Translations under genes and position numbers: made by a program
The notes under the pieces: model-generated
Database searches by the model: none
What the model saw: only the letters and a program-made list of their open reading frames with translations
Told to the model about the DNA's origin: nothing
Part shown: positions 12,772 to 19,248 of the stretch, one piece after another
How positions within the stretch are numbered: the stretch's first letter is position 1
Layout of the letters: each line of letters begins with the position of its first letter
Assembly: GCA_003168295.1 (NCBI GenBank)
Contig: PMST01000227.1
Coordinates: 19,497-38,744 of the forward strand
Origin: Actinomycetota bacterium
GTDB taxonomy: Bacteria; Actinomycetota; Actinomycetes; Streptosporangiales; Streptosporangiaceae
Length of the DNA stretch: 19,248 nucleotides
Direction of reading: 5' to 3'

Positions 12772-15095
12772 GCGTGATCGGCGCCCGGCTGCCGCGTAAG
12801 GAGGATCCCCGTCTGCTGCGGGGCCGCGGCCGGTTCGGCGACGACATCAGCGTCCCCGGCCAGTTGTGGGCCAGGATCGTCCGCTCTCCTTCTGCCCACG
12901 GGCAGGTTCGCGGCCTCGACGTCACCGAAGCCGCGAGCGCCCCGGGCATCACGAAAATCATCACCGCGAAGGACCTGCCTCCCGGGCTGGTCATCCCGGT
13001 CCGGCTGGCGGTGGGCAGCGCCGATCTCAGCCCGTATCTGCAGCCGGTGCTCGCCGCCGATACGGTCCGTTACGTGGGCGAGCCGCTGGCCGTCGTGGTC
13101 GGCGACGACCCGTACGCGTGCGAGGACGCCGCCGAGCTGGTGGTCATCGACATCGCGGAGCTGCCCGCGGTCATCGATGCGGTCAGCGCCGACGCCGGCG
13201 AGCACACGGCCGCTGAGCTCACCCTCGGCTTCGGCGACACCGACGCCGCCTTCGCCGGCGCCCGCCACGTGGTCAGCATCGAGCTGGCGATCGGCCGGCA
13301 CACCGGGGTCCCGCTCGAGCCCCGCTGCCTGCTGGCGGTGCCTGGGCCGGAGAACTCAGACCTGAGCGAGCTCGACATCTTCGGCATGACCAAGGTCCCG
13401 GTGTTCAACCGCGACCTGCTGGCAGGCATGCTCGGCCTGGACGAGGCGCTCATTCACGTGCACGCCATCGACGCCGGCGGCGGTTTTGGCATCAGGGGCG
13501 AGTTCTACCCGGAAGATTTCCTCATCCCCTGGCTGGCTATCAGGCTGGGGCGCCCGGTCAAGTGGGCCGAAGACCGGGCCGAGCATCTGATGGCGGCGAA
13601 CCATTCCCGCCAGCAGCACCACCGCATCGCCGCCGCCTTCGACGACGGCGGCCGCATCACGGGCCTGCGGGACGACATCGTTCACGACAACGGCGCCTAC
13701 TGCCGGACCCACGGCGTGGCCGTCCCCGAACTGACCGTAGCGATGCTCCCAGGGCCCTACCGGATTCCCGCCTACCGGGGCCGGGTCAGGGTGGTGCTCA
13801 CTAACAAGACCCCATGCGGTACCTACCGGGCTCCGGGCCGGTTCGAGGGCACCTCGGCGCGTGAGCACCTGCTCGACGTGGCCGCCACCCAGCTCGGCAT
13901 CGACCCCATCGAGCTGCGCGAGCGCAATCTCCTGACCAAAGACGACATGCCGCACGACCGCCATATCACCACGCTCGGCACCGACCTGGTCCTGGACACC
14001 GGCGACTACCCGGCCCTGCTCGCCGCCGCGGTCAAGGAGGCGGACCGCCTCGGATACCGGACGGAGGCGCACCTGGTAAGTCCGGGCGGCATCAGTCCGG
14101 GTGGCGCGGCCGGCCCCAAGCCGCGCGGATTCGGCCTGGCCATGTTCGTGGAGAAGAGCGGCCTGGGGCCACAGGAAACCGCTGACGTCACCGTGAGCAA
14201 GTCGGGCACCGTCCACGTGTTCTCCGGCGGGACTTCGGTCGGCCAGGGCATCGAGACCGTGCTCGCCCAGATCGCCGCGGACGCGCTCGGCGTCGATCCG
14301 CTTGTCGTGCGGGTGGTCGCAGGCGACACGGCCGCCCAGCCGTTCGGGGCCGGATCGTGGGCGTCGCGGTCGACCGTGGTGGGCGGCACCGCGGTCCACC
14401 AGGCGGCCACCGCGGTGCGGGAGCGGGCGGTCCAGCTGGCGGCTCGGATGCTCGAGGCGGCCGAGGAAGACCTGGAGGTCCGCGACGGATCCATCGGCGT
14501 CCGCGGCGACCCGAACGCCCGCGTCACCCTGGCCGCCGTCGCCCGGGCGGCCGGGCCGGCCGGCGGGTACCTTGCCGACGGCGAGCCGGCTGGCCTGTCC
14601 GCGCGCCGCCGGTTCGAGGTCGCGCGGATGACCTACCCCTATGGCGTGCATGCCGCGGTCGTGGAGGTGGACGTCGGGACGGGGCGGGTCCGGGTGCTCA
14701 GGTATCTGGTGGCCTACGAGGTGGGACGCGCGATCAACCCGATGCTGGTGGAGGGCCAGCTGATCGGCGGCGTGGCCCAGGGGATCGGCGGGGCGCTGTT
14801 CGAGGAGTTCAGCTACGACGACGCCGGACAGCCGCAGGCGATCACGTTCATCGAGTACCGGATGCCGACCGCGGCGGAAATACCGCCGGTCGACGTGCTG
14901 CTGACGCAGGACGCCCCGTCGCCAGGCAACCCGCTCGGCGTGATGGGGGCGGGCGAAGGCGGCGTCAACGCGGTCGGCGCGGCCGTGGCGAACGCGGTCC
15001 GGGACGCGCTCGGGCTGGCCGGCGGTATCGGGCAGCTCCCGCTGACCCCGGCTCGCGTCCGCGCCCTCGCCGACCGAAGGGAGGGCGCCGCGTGA
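12768..15095 (+). CDS. molybdenum hydroxylase large (molybdopterin) subunit, second copy
   Basis: A second, divergent 775-residue CoxL/XdhB-family catalytic subunit. It starts with a GTG overlapping the FeS-subunit stop (GTGA) and shares the GARLPRKEDPRLLRGRGRF opening. Motifs: DAGGGFGIR (about 235-243), loop TYRAPGR (about 352-358; neither the CSFR of form I CO dehydrogenase nor the PYRGVSR of the first copy), SVGQGIET (about 489-496), and the catalytic glutamate in GAGEGG (about 727-732). All residues expected for an active Mo enzyme appear present. Different active-site loops suggest a different substrate or a second hydroxylation step, probably with the same FAD and FeS partners. A short Gly/Pro-rich insert (SPGGISPGGAAG) lies near residue 445. 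Its stop overlaps the GntR start (GTGA). Confidence 0.93.
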   Translation: MSVIGARLPRKEDPRLLRGRGRFGDDISVPGQLWARIVRSPSAHGQVRGLDVTEAASAPGITKIITAKDLPPGLVIPVRLAVGSADLSPYLQPVLAADTVRYVGEPLAVVVGDDPYACEDAAELVVIDIAELPAVIDAVSADAGEHTAAELTLGFGDTDAAFAGARHVVSIELAIGRHTGVPLEPRCLLAVPGPENSDLSELDIFGMTKVPVFNRDLLAGMLGLDEALIHVHAIDAGGGFGIRGEFYPEDFLIPWLAIRLGRPVKWAEDRAEHLMAANHSRQQHHRIAAAFDDGGRITGLRDDIVHDNGAYCRTHGVAVPELTVAMLPGPYRIPAYRGRVRVVLTNKTPCGTYRAPGRFEGTSAREHLLDVAATQLGIDPIELRERNLLTKDDMPHDRHITTLGTDLVLDTGDYPALLAAAVKEADRLGYRTEAHLVSPGGISPGGAAGPKPRGFGLAMFVEKSGLGPQETADVTVSKSGTVHVFSGGTSVGQGIETVLAQIAADALGVDPLVVRVVAGDTAAQPFGAGSWASRSTVVGGTAVHQAATAVRERAVQLAARMLEAAEEDLEVRDGSIGVRGDPNARVTLAAVARAAGPAGGYLADGEPAGLSARRRFEVARMTYPYGVHAAVVEVDVGTGRVRVLRYLVAYEVGRAINPMLVEGQLIGGVAQGIGGALFEEFSYDDAGQPQAITFIEYRMPTAAEIPPVDVLLTQDAPSPGNPLGVMGAGEGGVNAVGAAVANAVRDALGLAGGIGQLPLTPARVRALADRREGAA

Positions 15096-15724
15096 CGGCT
15101 GAGACGCCCGGCTACGTCAGCAAGACCGACCTGGTGGCCGCGCTCATCCGCGAGCTGATCATCACCGGCGGGCTCGGCCCGGGGGAGCAGCTGCGCCAGC
15201 GGGACCTCGCCCAGCGGTTCGGGGTCAGCCAGACCCCGGTCCGGGAGGCGATGCGCCGGCTGGAATCCGAAGGGCTGCTGGTCTGCGACACCCACCGGGG
15301 CTTCACGGTAGTGGCGTCCGACGAGGGCCGGGTCGAGGAGAACTTCCAGATCCGCGCGGCGCTCGAATCGCTCGGTGCGTCGCTGTCGGCCCGCAAGATC
15401 GACGCGGATGGCCTGGCCCGGCTGCGGGACCTGAACGAGAAGATGCGCGCGCTCGCCGATGACGACCCCTCCTACGCGGAGCTGAACCGGGAGTTTCACT
15501 TCACCGTGTACTCCTACGCCCGCAGCCCGCTGCTGCTGTCCCTGATGCGGCTGCTCTGGGCGTCGCTGCACGGCGGTCCTAGGGTGTCACGCACCCACGC
15601 CGAGTCCGCCCGCCAGCACGACGAGATCCTCACCGCTCTGTCGGATGGCGACGCGGCCAGCGCGTCAGCGCGGACTTACCAGCACATAATGGGCGCCGAA
15701 CCGGTGAAAGAAATGACAGAGTAA
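15092..15724 (+). CDS. GntR-family (FadR/FCD subgroup) transcriptional regulator
   Basis: A 210-residue regulator with an N-terminal winged helix (DLAQRFGVSQTPVREAMRRL, about 47-66, then ESEGLL) and a C-terminal all-helical FCD ligand domain (about 90-200). The FCD metal-site pattern can be traced as NREFH, a histidine in ARQHDEIL and one in YQHIM, with Asn where Asp is more usual, so a metal-assisted carboxylate ligand is plausible. The GTG start at 15092 overlaps the upstream stop (GTGA). Encoded inside the operon, it would be autoregulated. Its likely sites are the two TGGTATACCA palindromes at 95-104 and 8927-8936. FadR/FCD proteins are usually repressors relieved by a pathway metabolite or CoA ester; which one is unknown here. 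Confidence 0.93.
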   Translation: MTAETPGYVSKTDLVAALIRELIITGGLGPGEQLRQRDLAQRFGVSQTPVREAMRRLESEGLLVCDTHRGFTVVASDEGRVEENFQIRAALESLGASLSARKIDADGLARLRDLNEKMRALADDDPSYAELNREFHFTVYSYARSPLLLSLMRLLWASLHGGPRVSRTHAESARQHDEILTALSDGDAASASARTYQHIMGAEPVKEMTE

Positions 15725-15753
15725 GGCCCGTCGAAAGACCTGAGGGGGGCGTT

Positions 15754-16635
15754 ATGCCAGCGATCGTGACCGACGACGGCGTCACCTTGCACGCCGAGGA
15801 GACCGGCGCGGGAGAGCCGCTCCTGTTCCTCCACGAGTTCGCCGGCGACCACCGCAGCTGGGAGCCGCAGGTCCGGTTCTTCTCCGCGGCCTACCGCTGC
15901 GTCACCTACGCCGCCCGCGGCTACCTGCCCTCGGACGTGCCTACCGATCCGGCCGCCTACTCGCAGAAGCGCGCGGTGGCGGACGCGATCGCGGTACTCG
16001 ACGGCCTCGGCATCGGCCAGGCGAACGTGGTCGGCCTGTCGATGGGCGGTTTCACCGCGCTCCACCTTGTCCTGGCTCACCCGGACCGGATTACCTCGGC
16101 GGTGGTCGCCGGGGCCGGATACGGCGCTCAGCCTGAGCGCGCCGAGGCCTTCCGCGCTGAGTCGATGATCACGGCGGCGGCGTTCGCGGCCGAAGGCGCG
16201 GCCAAGGTCGCCGAGCGCTACGCGATCGGCCCGGCCCGGGTCCAGTTCCAGAACAAGAATCCGCGCGGCTGGACCGAGTTCGCCGCGGCGCTGGCCGCGC
16301 ACTCCTCGCTCGGCTCCGCCCTGACCATGCGCGGCGTCCAGGCCGCCCGCCCGTCCCTCTACGAGCTCACCGCCGAGCTGGCCCAGGTGCGCGTTCCCGT
16401 CCTGGTGCTGGTCGGCGACGAGGACGAGGGCTGCCTGGAACCCGCGCTCATGCTCAAGCGCACCATCCCCGCGAGCGGCCTCGTCGTGCTGCCGCGCACC
16501 GGCCACACCGCCAACCTGGAGGAACCCGACGTCTTCAACCGCGTCGTCGACGATTTCCTGGCCGCCCAGGCCCGCGGCGCCTGGCGCCAGCGCGACCCCC
16601 GCTCGCTGTCCGCCTCCACGACGGGCATGAGCTGA
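15754..16635 (+). CDS. alpha/beta hydrolase
   Basis: A 293-residue alpha/beta hydrolase fold with a complete candidate triad: nucleophile S96 in GLSMGG, acid D222 or D224 in GDEDEG, and H251 in TGHTANLEEP. LHEFAGD (26-32) supplies the oxyanion-hole loop in place of HGxxG. It starts 29 bp after the GntR stop, with a strong AGGGGGG ribosome site about 4 bp before the ATG, so it is the last gene of the rightward operon. Likely reactions are hydrolysis of an ester, lactone or C-C bond in a ring-cleavage or acid pathway; enol-lactonase-like enzymes share this look. A hairpin follows the gene. Confidence 0.9.
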   Translation: MPAIVTDDGVTLHAEETGAGEPLLFLHEFAGDHRSWEPQVRFFSAAYRCVTYAARGYLPSDVPTDPAAYSQKRAVADAIAVLDGLGIGQANVVGLSMGGFTALHLVLAHPDRITSAVVAGAGYGAQPERAEAFRAESMITAAAFAAEGAAKVAERYAIGPARVQFQNKNPRGWTEFAAALAAHSSLGSALTMRGVQAARPSLYELTAELAQVRVPVLVLVGDEDEGCLEPALMLKRTIPASGLVVLPRTGHTANLEEPDVFNRVVDDFLAAQARGAWRQRDPRSLSASTTGMS

Positions 16636-16641
16636 CGGCCT

Positions 16642-16658
16642 GACGGGGCTGACCCGTC
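16642..16658 (+). terminator. possible terminator hairpin after the hydrolase
   Basis: GACGGG (16642-16647) and CCCGTC (16653-16658) form a GC-rich 6-bp stem with a 5-nt loop, 7 bp after the hydrolase stop. There is no T-tract. The position fits the end of the rightward operon; the stem is short. Confidence 0.45.
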
Positions 16659-16803
16659 GCCCCGGCAAAAGATTCCTCGGGCCGAACGGTCCTGGTTTCT
16701 CCGATCGCCAAAGGCCGGCCATGGGAAGTGTTTATCGGACGCCACCGGGGAAAGCCGGAGCTTATGTAAATTGTGCTGACGCCAGACGGGCCACGGGAGA
16801 ATC
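16659..16803. promoter_or_regulatory. upstream region of the sigma-factor gene
   Basis: About 145 bp between the operon end and the sigma gene. An AT-richer patch around 16726-16775 (TTTATC, TATGTAAATT) is the most likely promoter area, but I see no well-spaced -35/-10 pair. GGGAGA at about 16794-16799 is the ribosome site for the ATG at 16804 or 16807. Confidence 0.35.
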
Positions 16804-18477
16804 ATGATGCTTGACCCTTCACTTGACCTAGGTGACGGTTCCCCCGGCGTACGGTCCTACGAAGAGCTTTACGTCGAGCACACGCCCGCTGCGCGGCGGC
16901 TCGCACTGTCGATGGTGTCCCCCGATGTGGCCGATGACATCGTGGCTGAGGCCTTCGCCCGGGTGCTGGCCGCTATCCGGTCCGGCGGCGGCCCGAGCCA
17001 GACGTTCCGTGGGTACCTGCTGACCGCGGTTCGCAACGCGGCTAACGACTGGCTGCGGGCCAGGCGCCGCCTGACGGTGGTCGGCGACATGGACGTGGCG
17101 GCCGGGGAGCCGGCGGCCGGAGGTGGCCGCATTAACCCCGGCCTAGGCAGCGCCGCGGAAACCCAGGTAGAAGCGCGTGACGAGGCGCGCCTCGTGACCA
17201 GGGCCTTCGGCCGGCTGCCCGCGCGCTGGCGCGCGGTTCTGTGGCAGCTGGAGGTGGAGGGCAAGGCCCCGGCGGCGGTGGCACCCATGTTCGGCCTGTC
17301 CGCCAACGGCGTCTCCGCTCTGGCGATGCGGGCGCGGGAAGGGCTCAGGCAGGCCTACCTGGAGGAGCATGTCGGCGCGAATATCCCGCTGGCATGCCGC
17401 ACCTATGCGGCCGAGTTCGGTGCCGGGGCGCGTGGCCGGCTCAGCCAGCGCCGCCGGGCGGCCATGCAAGAGCACCTCGGGCACTGCCCGGCCTGCCAGG
17501 ACCTGTTCACCGAGCTCACCGAGCTCAACAGCCGGCTCGGCGCGATCCTGACCCCGGCCGCGCTGGCCGCCGCGGCCTCCGCCCTCGGCTCGGCCAAACG
17601 CACGACGATCCTCCGCGCGGGCCTGGCCGGGCACTGGCGCACATGGCGCCCGCATCCAGTGACCGCGGCCGCCAGCGCGGCGGCGGGGATAGCCGTGGCT
17701 GGCGGCATGCTGCTCGCGGTCAACATCACCCCAGTCACCAGTTCGCCCTCGCACGTCACCGTGCAGGCGGCCGCGCCCGCTCCGGCGACATCCGCCCTCG
17801 TCCTCCCCAAGCGCTCGCACGGTGGCGGCGGAGCCGGAGGCGGAGGCGCAGCCGGAACCGGTTCGCCAGCCGGAACCGGTTCACTGGCCGCGAGTGGTTC
17901 ACTGGCCGCGAGTGGTCCGCCGGCCGAGAGTGGTCCGCCGGCCAGAGCAACCCCGCCATCCGGGACGGGCGCCCGTGCCCTGCCCGCCGCCTCAGCATCA
18001 GGCGCCGCCATCGCCAGTACGGCCGGCAGCACGGTGTCGGCTGCAGCCCGCGCCGCTAGAAATACGGTGACCGGCCTGACCAGCACGACCGGCAATACGG
18101 TGTCGGGTCTGACGACCACTGTGGGTACCGCGGCGTCGGGTTTGACCATCACGCCCGGCAACGCAGTGACCGGTGTGGCTGCTAAGGCCGGTAACGCTGT
18201 TTCGGGCCTGACCAGCACCGTCGGCAACACGGTGACCGCCGTGACCAGTACGGCGGGTAACGCGGTGACCGGCGTTACCAGTACGGCCGGTAACGCGGTG
18301 GCGGGTGTCGCGCATACGGCGAATACCACGGTAGCGAACGCCGGGGGTACCGTTTCCAACGTCGCCAGCACGGCCGCCACGACCGCGAGCACTGCTAGCT
18401 CCGCTGTCACGGCGAGCACTGCTAGCTCCGCCGTCACGGCGAGCACGAGCACTACCAACCCGGCCGCCGGCTTGTAG
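16804..18477 (+). CDS. ECF-type sigma factor fused to zinc-finger anti-sigma-like motif, membrane helix and repeat tail
   Basis: A 557-residue multidomain regulator. Residues about 18-88 form sigma region 2 (DDIVAEAFARVLAAI and the RGYLLTAVRNAANDWLR helix). Residues about 127-190 form region 4 (RLPARWRAVLWQLEVEGK, then a helix-turn-helix). A ZAS-like anti-sigma motif follows: C198, H224, C228, C231 (C-x25-H-x3-C-x2-C). One membrane helix lies at about 286-308. The remaining 250 residues should be outside: a glycine stretch, five hexapeptide repeats (351-380), ten 11-residue repeats (402-511) and an Ala/Ser/Thr tail. Sigma factors with C-terminal zinc-finger and membrane extensions are known in actinobacteria (groups such as ECF52/53). 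I infer a membrane-tethered sigma factor held inactive in cis and released by a surface signal, perhaps by proteolysis. Start ATG 16804 or 16807. It converges on the UDP-glucose dehydrogenase gene. Confidence 0.88.
   Translation: MMLDPSLDLGDGSPGVRSYEELYVEHTPAARRLALSMVSPDVADDIVAEAFARVLAAIRSGGGPSQTFRGYLLTAVRNAANDWLRARRRLTVVGDMDVAAGEPAAGGGRINPGLGSAAETQVEARDEARLVTRAFGRLPARWRAVLWQLEVEGKAPAAVAPMFGLSANGVSALAMRAREGLRQAYLEEHVGANIPLACRTYAAEFGAGARGRLSQRRRAAMQEHLGHCPACQDLFTELTELNSRLGAILTPAALAAAASALGSAKRTTILRAGLAGHWRTWRPHPVTAAASAAAGIAVAGGMLLAVNITPVTSSPSHVTVQAAAPAPATSALVLPKRSHGGGGAGGGGAAGTGSPAGTGSLAASGSLAASGPPAESGPPARATPPSGTGARALPAASASGAAIASTAGSTVSAAARAARNTVTGLTSTTGNTVSGLTTTVGTAASGLTITPGNAVTGVAAKAGNAVSGLTSTVGNTVTAVTSTAGNAVTGVTSTAGNAVAGVAHTANTTVANAGGTVSNVASTAATTASTASSAVTASTASSAVTASTSTTNPAAGL
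17854..17943 (+). repeat. five 18-nt (hexapeptide) repeats in the sigma-factor tail
   Basis: Residues 351-380 read GTGSPA, GTGSLA, ASGSLA, ASGPPA, ESGPPA: five units of six residues with invariant Gly at position 3 and Ala at position 6. The DNA repeats are close enough for slippage-driven change in copy number. They lie about 45 residues outside the membrane helix and look like a flexible stalk. Confidence 0.85.
18007..18336 (+). repeat. ten 33-nt (11-residue) repeats in the sigma-factor tail
   Basis: Residues 402-511 divide without gaps into ten 11-mers, for example GLTSTTGNTVS, GLTITPGNAVT, GVAAKAGNAVS and GVTSTAGNAVA; consensus G-[LV]-T-S-T-x-G-N-x-V-[ST]. The second unit (AAARAARNTVT) is the most divergent. 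An 11-residue period is seen in hendecad helical repeats and some solenoids, while the Gly/Thr/Asn content could also suit a glycosylated extended stalk. Confidence 0.85.
18385..18438 (+). repeat. two 27-nt tandem repeats near the sigma-factor C-terminus
   Basis: Two 27-nt units (18385-18411 and 18412-18438) differ at one position and are followed by the first bases of a third. Each encodes a nine-residue Ala/Ser/Thr unit (ASTASSAVT). They look like recent slippage products in the low-complexity tail. Confidence 0.8.
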
Positions 18478-18496
18478 CGAGCGGCTGGTCGTGGGC

Positions 18497-19248
18497 CTAC
18501 CTCACAGGCGACGAGACCGGCTGGGTCAGGGCCACTCCGAGAGCCCGGAAGTTCCAGCCAGCCTCGCGCCATAGCTCTGAATCCAGGACGTTCCGAGCGT
18601 CCACGATGTTCCGTCGCGCCACGAGGGTGGCCAGTTCGCCGGGCCTGAGGTCGGCGAATTCCGGCCATTCGGTCAGCACAAGCACGACCTGTGCGTCCTG
18701 CGCGGCCTCGGCCAGCGTCGCGGCGTAGCTGAGTTCCGGGTACGTGCGGCGAGCATTAGCTAGCGCGGCCGGATCGTAGACGGTTACTTGCGCCCCCATA
18801 CCGTGAAGGATCTGCGCTACATCCAGGGCGGGGGAGTCCCGTACGTCGTCAGAGCCAGGCTTGAATGCGGCGCCGAGCACGCACACGGGCACGCCGGCGA
18901 GATCCCCGCCGGCCAGTTCGCCGGCCAGATCAGCCGCTCTGGTCCGCCGCCGTAGATTGATCGAGTCCACCTCGCGCAGGAAAGCCAGGGCCTGGCCTAT
19001 CTCCAGATCAGAAACTCGGGCTATGAACGCGCGGATGTCCTTCGGCAGGCAGCCCCCGCCGAAGCCGAGCCCAGGGCGCAGGAAGGCCGAGCCGATGCGC
19101 GCGTCAGCACCGAGGATCTGGGATAGCGCATAGACATTTCCTCCTGCGGTCTCGCATACTTCCGCCATCGCATTAATGAAGGAGACCTTTGTGGCCAGGT
19201 AGGCGTTCGCCGCCACCTTGGCCAGCTCGGCAGTCTCCAGGTCCGTAG
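18497..19248 (-). CDS. UDP-glucose 6-dehydrogenase, C-terminal part (N-terminus beyond window)
   Basis: The frame is open to the window edge, beginning within TDLETAELAKVAANAYLATK, so about 250 C-terminal residues are present. It contains the catalytic cysteine loop FGGGCLPKD, the central dimerisation helices, and the UDP-binding domain (VCVLGAAFKPGSDDVRDSPA, then VTVYDP, LTEWPEF and IVDARNVLD). The family oxidises UDP-glucose to UDP-glucuronate with two NAD+ for polysaccharide or cell-surface synthesis; GDP-mannose dehydrogenase is the nearest alternative, but the TEWPEF and DARN motifs favour UDP-glucose. The gene is convergent with the sigma factor, with 19 bp between stops, and shows no sign of damage. 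Confidence 0.93.
   Translation of the reverse strand, partial: TDLETAELAKVAANAYLATKVSFINAMAEVCETAGGNVYALSQILGADARIGSAFLRPGLGFGGGCLPKDIRAFIARVSDLEIGQALAFLREVDSINLRRRTRAADLAGELAGGDLAGVPVCVLGAAFKPGSDDVRDSPALDVAQILHGMGAQVTVYDPAALANARRTYPELSYAATLAEAAQDAQVVLVLTEWPEFADLRPGELATLVARRNIVDARNVLDSELWREAGWNFRALGVALTQPVSSPVR

Noticed and set aside
14357..15091. A long in-frame upstream extension of the GntR frame
   Set aside because: It lies wholly inside the second large-subunit gene in another frame and encodes Gly/Arg-rich shadow sequence. The GntR fold begins right after the GTG at 15092, which makes the usual GTGA overlap.
9890..15095. The Cox-type gene set as an aerobic CO dehydrogenase
   Set aside because: Neither large subunit has the AYRCSFR loop with the Cu-binding cysteine of form I CO dehydrogenase; the loops read PYRGVSR and TYRAPGR.
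18007..18336. The 33-nt repeats as a CRISPR array
   Set aside because: The units are contiguous, degenerate and in frame within a protein, with no spacers.
17403..18668. A 421-codon minus-strand frame opposite the sigma-factor tail
   Set aside because: It is a shadow of GC-rich in-frame repeats; the plus strand carries the sigma, zinc-motif and membrane domains.

Overview
The window is high-GC DNA with GTG and ATG starts, GTGA/ATGA stop-start overlaps, a eukaryotic-type Ser/Thr kinase, GGDEF-EAL signalling and an ECF sigma factor with a fused anti-sigma-like part. This points to a soil-type actinomycete; I cannot name the genus. No rRNA, tRNA, CRISPR array or intact insertion sequence was seen.

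Layout. (1) 1-240: the N-terminus of a short-chain dehydrogenase (SDR) on the minus strand and a regulatory region with a GntR-type palindrome. (2) 241-3756: a Ser/Thr kinase homologue without its ATP-binding N-lobe converges on a membrane GGDEF-EAL protein. (3) 3757-4901: a decayed stretch with an ABC ATPase fragment, an 18-bp perfect palindrome and a short copy of the 3' end of an acyl-CoA ligase gene. (4) 4902-6521: a multi-pass membrane protein that looks like a GT-C glycosyltransferase. (5) 6572-16635: a catabolic cluster. A crotonase and a malonyl-CoA-synthetase-like ligase are read leftward. Rightward come an FAD subunit, a first molybdopterin large subunit, a 2Fe-2S subunit, a second molybdopterin large subunit, a GntR/FCD regulator and an alpha/beta hydrolase. 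(6) 16804-18477: an ECF sigma factor continuing into a zinc-binding anti-sigma-like motif, one membrane helix and a repeat-rich tail. It converges on (7) the C-terminal part of UDP-glucose 6-dehydrogenase, cut by the window end.

How the cluster may work. The six rightward genes are nearly all stop-start coupled, so they are probably one transcript. The same 14-bp sequence (ATGGTATACCAAAT, core TGGTATACCA) lies in the divergent promoter region at 8926-8939 and just upstream of the SDR gene at 94-107. It has the TGGT-ACCA form expected of FadR/FCD-type GntR regulators, so the cluster's GntR protein probably controls both operons and the SDR. The set (water-derived hydroxylation by a molybdenum hydroxylase, CoA ligation, crotonase, SDR, hydrolase) suggests catabolism of an organic acid or ring compound through CoA thioesters. 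The substrate cannot be read from the sequence.

Most unusual points: two different Mo-cofactor large subunits around one FeS and one FAD subunit; a crotonase lacking both canonical catalytic glutamates; short tandem duplications sitting exactly on two stop-start junctions; the shared operator; the N-lobe-less kinase; and the sigma/anti-sigma/membrane fusion with ten 11-residue repeats.
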